The notes below the pieces were generated by a model. The model was not told where the DNA came from, did no database searches, and saw only the letters and a list, made by a program, of their open reading frames with translations. From assembly GCA_029259935.1 (NCBI GenBank), contig JAJDEH010000120.1, forward strand, positions 1-17,992: a DNA stretch of 17,992 nucleotides, given 5' to 3'. The stretch comes from Planctomycetota bacterium. Lineage in GTDB: Bacteria; Planctomycetota; Planctomycetia; Pirellulales; Pirellulaceae. Of the stretch, positions 15,914-17,992 are shown one piece after another. Each line of letters begins with the position of its first letter. Within the stretch, counting starts at the first letter, position 1. A program made the position numbers and the translations under genes.

Positions 15914-16048
15914 TGGAGCGGCAAGACGATTCGCGGCCGACATCCGGCCGTGGCACGATGTCGTGGCCAAGCGAGCTCATCGCCAAAGGGCGAAGTCGGA
16001 GACCGCGCGCATCGCGATGCCGTCGTCCGGCCAGCACTCGACTCGCGA
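15914..16048. other. Degraded DNA between FabI remnant and transposase remnant
   Basis: No gene is recognised. A short GC-rich inverted repeat (GGCCG 15935-15939, CGGCC 15945-15949) is present without a T-run. The stretch is GC-rich with random-looking translations. Confidence 0.35.
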
Positions 16049-16189
16049 TCACGCCGCCTTACGGTAGTAGTGCTTCAGCAAGCCGCCCAGCCGCTGCTTG
16101 CAGCCGATCGCGGTGAGCGGTGCAGATGATAGCTCATCAACGGTCTTGCATCCGTAACTGCGGCGAGCGGGACCATGCCAACAAGTTCA
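16049..16189 (-). pseudogene. Integrase-core (rve) transposase, C-terminal remnant
   Basis: On the minus strand, about 46 codons end GCKQRLGGLLKHYYRKAA with a stop at 16049-16051; an in-frame stop just above 16189 bounds the fragment. The R-L-G-G-L-L-x-x-Y-x-R-x-A-A ending is typical of planctomycete integrase-core transposases, the same family whose N-terminus lies at 2665-2788 in the same orientation. No catalytic part is seen upstream. The segment before the final 20 residues (YGCKTVDELSSAPLTAI) is plausible for the family's variable linker but not diagnostic. Confidence 0.65.
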
Positions 16190-16629
16190 GTGCAAATCGC
16201 TGCAAACTCGACGGCACCAATATCGGCACCCCGCGAAAACCGCCCGCCGCAACGCCAAACAACGTATAAGTTTACGCCATTCGCGCTACACACTGGAAAT
16301 GTGGTGCCGGGAAACCGGTTGCGGGCGTCGATCCAGGGCGGGACGCTAGCGCCCTCAACGTCGCGCGCTACGATTCTTGCTTGCCGCTGGGCGAAATGCG
16401 GATCACGCAGCAATGGCCGCGAGGGCACGAATCGGCATTGGTCGCTCGGCGATTTGATGAGCGTTGATGGGCGACCAAGGACCTGCGGCGTGCTTATTAG
16501 CCGTAGGGCACACGCCGCCGCCGCCGTGGCATTCTGGACACCGACATTGTCGAGCGCCGGCAACAACCGCTCGCTTTCGACGTCGCCAAATCCATTTGAG
16601 TAGCTCGCCGGAATGTGGCAAACTCGGCT
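16190..16629. other. Region without a recognisable gene
   Basis: About 440 bases upstream of the exonuclease. Long open frames exist on both strands (a 142-codon frame at 16175-16603 plus, and a longer one on the minus strand), but they overlap each other, lack ribosome binding sites and show no family pattern. In this GC-rich DNA such open frames are expected by chance. The exonuclease promoter should lie near the right end. Confidence 0.4.
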
Positions 16630-17322
16630 ATGGACAAGCCACACAACCACAAACTCACTTTCATTGATCTGGAAACCGGTGGATTGAATCCCCTGCGGCA
16701 TCCGATCATCCAGATTGCCGCGATTGCCGTCGACGGCACCATCAGGCCTTTGGAGGCGATCGAGATCAAAATCAAGTTCGACGAGACAAAGGCCAACAAG
16801 AGCAGCCTCCGCAAGAACCACTATAGTCGTGGTCGCTGGGCGACGGCGGGAATAGCACCACTCGAAGCGGCCGACGCGCTGGCGAAGTTCTTGGCGCGTC
16901 ACGCGACGCACCGCGCGGTCTCAAGCACGGGCAAACCGTTTCAGGTCGCCCAGCTTGTCGCCCACAACGCGGCATTTGACGGCGCCTTCCTTCGCGCCTG
17001 GTATCGCCGCCTGAAGAAGTTTCTGCCGGCTCGTTTCCAAGTGCTTTGCACGATGCAGCGGGCTCAGTGGTATTTTGCCGAACGTCCGGAGTTGGAACCG
17101 CCAGCGAACTACAAGCTGGCGACGCTCTGCGCTCACTTTGGCATCCCGCACCACGCGGCCGATGCGCACGACGCCCTGCACGACGTGACGGCCACGATGC
17201 TGTTGTACCACCGGCTGGCCGAAGCGATGTCGTCCCGCAGGTTTCGCGTTTCGACGCGGCGGCCCGACAGTGCATCGTCCCGCGGTCAGTCGTCGGCGAC
17301 GAGCGCCAGGTTTGCGCCGTAA
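16630..17322 (+). CDS. DnaQ-like DEDDh 3'-5' exonuclease
   Basis: A 230-residue nuclease predicted to remove nucleotides from 3' ends of DNA or RNA with two metal ions. Exo I is FIDLETGG with Asp13 and Glu15; Exo II is VAHNAAFDGAFL with Asp117; Exo III is HDALHD (180-185) with His180 and Asp185, which makes it the DEDDh type. The last 25 or so residues are Ser/Arg-rich and probably disordered. The ATG at 16630 begins directly before the first strand; an in-frame GTG at 16615 adds five residues and cannot be excluded, since neither has a strong ribosome binding site. It resembles stand-alone DnaQ-type proteins rather than a polymerase subunit. It stands beside degraded DNA and a phage-like methyltransferase start, so it may belong to a mobile region. 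Confidence 0.9.
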   Translation: MDKPHNHKLTFIDLETGGLNPLRHPIIQIAAIAVDGTIRPLEAIEIKIKFDETKANKSSLRKNHYSRGRWATAGIAPLEAADALAKFLARHATHRAVSSTGKPFQVAQLVAHNAAFDGAFLRAWYRRLKKFLPARFQVLCTMQRAQWYFAERPELEPPANYKLATLCAHFGIPHHAADAHDALHDVTATMLLYHRLAEAMSSRRFRVSTRRPDSASSRGQSSATSARFAP

Positions 17323-17902
17323 CCGGCTGGCCTGCGCCGCAGAGGCTTTCGGGGCGTGGCGTGCGGGGGCACGGCGTAGGAACGCTGCCGCCGCGGCACC
17401 ATAAACTTACCCGCGACTTGCACGTGAAAGGGAACGCCGACGACCCGGAGCCGGAAGAATAGAAACCTGGGATATCACCTCGTTCTTGGCTGATGGGCAG
17501 CGCAAACCGCTTCTTCGGCATCGCCAGCCAGCCGTTTTCTTGGCCATCTCGCCACGCAGCGGGCAGTTTTCGGCCAAGCCATTCCCCAAGGGGAATTGAA
17601 CAGGATCGCAGCGCGTTGTGGTTCCTCGGGATTCCGCAAATCCGCAACTGCGTCACATTCTCAGCGTTGCTCTTACTTCACGACACGCGCAAGTTGTCGG
17701 CATTCAGGTGCGATCGACGGAGGGCACCGGCTCGTCATGCGGCAGGGATTGGGCATCGCTTCGCGTACGCCTCCACGCCCATCCGCACGCAGATTTGCAC
17801 TGGCGTGATATTCTTCGGGTACGCGCCCGCGGCCGAGCACACGCGGCCCAGGTACATTGTAAAACAAGCGACTACGCCCGTCTTGTCCAAGGGTTCCTCG
17901 AC
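17323..17902. other. Region without a recognisable gene
   Basis: About 580 bases. Open frames occur on both strands (for example 17493-17906 plus) but none has a family pattern or a good ribosome binding site. The frame of the downstream methyltransferase is open back to a TGA at 17597-17599, so a longer N-terminal extension is formally possible, although its content does not look like a known domain. Confidence 0.35.
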
Positions 17903-17992
17903 GTGAACATGAACGCGCTGTTTGGTTCAACGACCGATCGGTGGGCGACGCCCTGCGATCTTTTCGCTGAGCTGGACCAGGAGTTTCGGTTC
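17903..17992 (+). CDS. Phage-type DNA N6-adenine methyltransferase, N-terminus (runs off right edge)
   Basis: Thirty codons from a GTG at 17903 read VNMNALFGSTTDRWATPCDL, then FAELDQEFRF, and remain open at the window edge. The pattern S-x-x-x-D-x-W-x-T-P-x-D-L-F-x-x-L-x-x-E-F is the start of the phage N-6-adenine methyltransferase family (Dam, PF05869), enzymes that modify adenine in DNA and are common on prophages. AAGGG lies about 9 bases before the GTG, which favours it over the ATG at 17909. Its presence suggests that a prophage-derived or other mobile segment begins here. Confidence 0.7.
   Translation, partial: MNMNALFGSTTDRWATPCDLFAELDQEFRF

Noticed and set aside
15935..15949. GGCCG...CGGCC hairpin as an intrinsic terminator after the FabI remnant
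   Set aside because: The stem is only 5 bp and no T-run follows.
16175..16603. 142-codon open frame on the plus strand before the exonuclease
   Set aside because: There is no ribosome binding site and no family pattern, and an equally long frame exists on the other strand. Kept only as part of an unassigned region.
16075..16911. 278-codon open frame on the minus strand
   Set aside because: It overlaps the well-supported exonuclease and the transposase remnant in other frames and shows no recognisable motif.
16772..17656. 294-codon open frame on the minus strand
   Set aside because: It is mostly antisense to the exonuclease, and the remainder is Arg/Pro/Ser-rich without motifs.

Overview
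The window reads like a moderately GC-rich bacterial chromosome segment, most likely from a planctomycete (Pirellulales-like). This is inferred, not proven. The basis is the style of the transposase remnants, a DUF2934 protein with the AYRKWEAA...FWLEAEQE signature, the FabI type, and a stress island of the kind seen in that phylum. Most genes with a known function lie on the + strand.

Left part (1-2790): a possible gene start running off the left edge, the C-terminal remnant of an IS3-family transposase with a perfect 14-bp inverted repeat behind it, and a CPA2/Kef-type cation:proton antiporter (398-2161). Then follow, on the - strand, fragments of two unrelated transposases fused to each other (2313-2788).

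Central block (3477-15913): an ion and stress-protein gene array in one direction. It holds a cysteine-free ArsR-type regulator, a P2-type cation ATPase 12 bp behind it, a tandem UspA protein 11 bp further on, a DUF2934 protein, and four more two-domain universal stress proteins, one of which carries a C-terminal TPR-like tail. A second Kef-type antiporter follows the last Usp by 19 bp, and a truncated enoyl-ACP reductase (FabI) fragment ends the block. The array is interrupted at 11932-13048 by decayed DNA, in which a YbaK-like N-terminus is spliced out of frame onto the C-terminal membrane part of a second, otherwise missing P-type ATPase. ATPase, Usp, antiporter and FabI genes together suggest a response to low energy, hypoxia or acid/ion stress: the membrane proteins would adjust cation and proton gradients and the Usp proteins would sense nucleotide or energy state. 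The DosR regulon of mycobacteria pairs a P-type ATPase (ctpF) with a Usp gene in a comparable way.

Right part (15914-17992): degraded DNA with the C-terminus of the same transposase family whose N-terminus lies at 2665-2788, so related IS remnants bracket the block. Then come an intact DEDDh 3'-5' exonuclease (16630-17322), about 580 bp without a recognisable gene, and the first 30 codons of a phage-type DNA N6-adenine methyltransferase running off the right edge.

All assignments come from reading motifs by eye; no database search was run.
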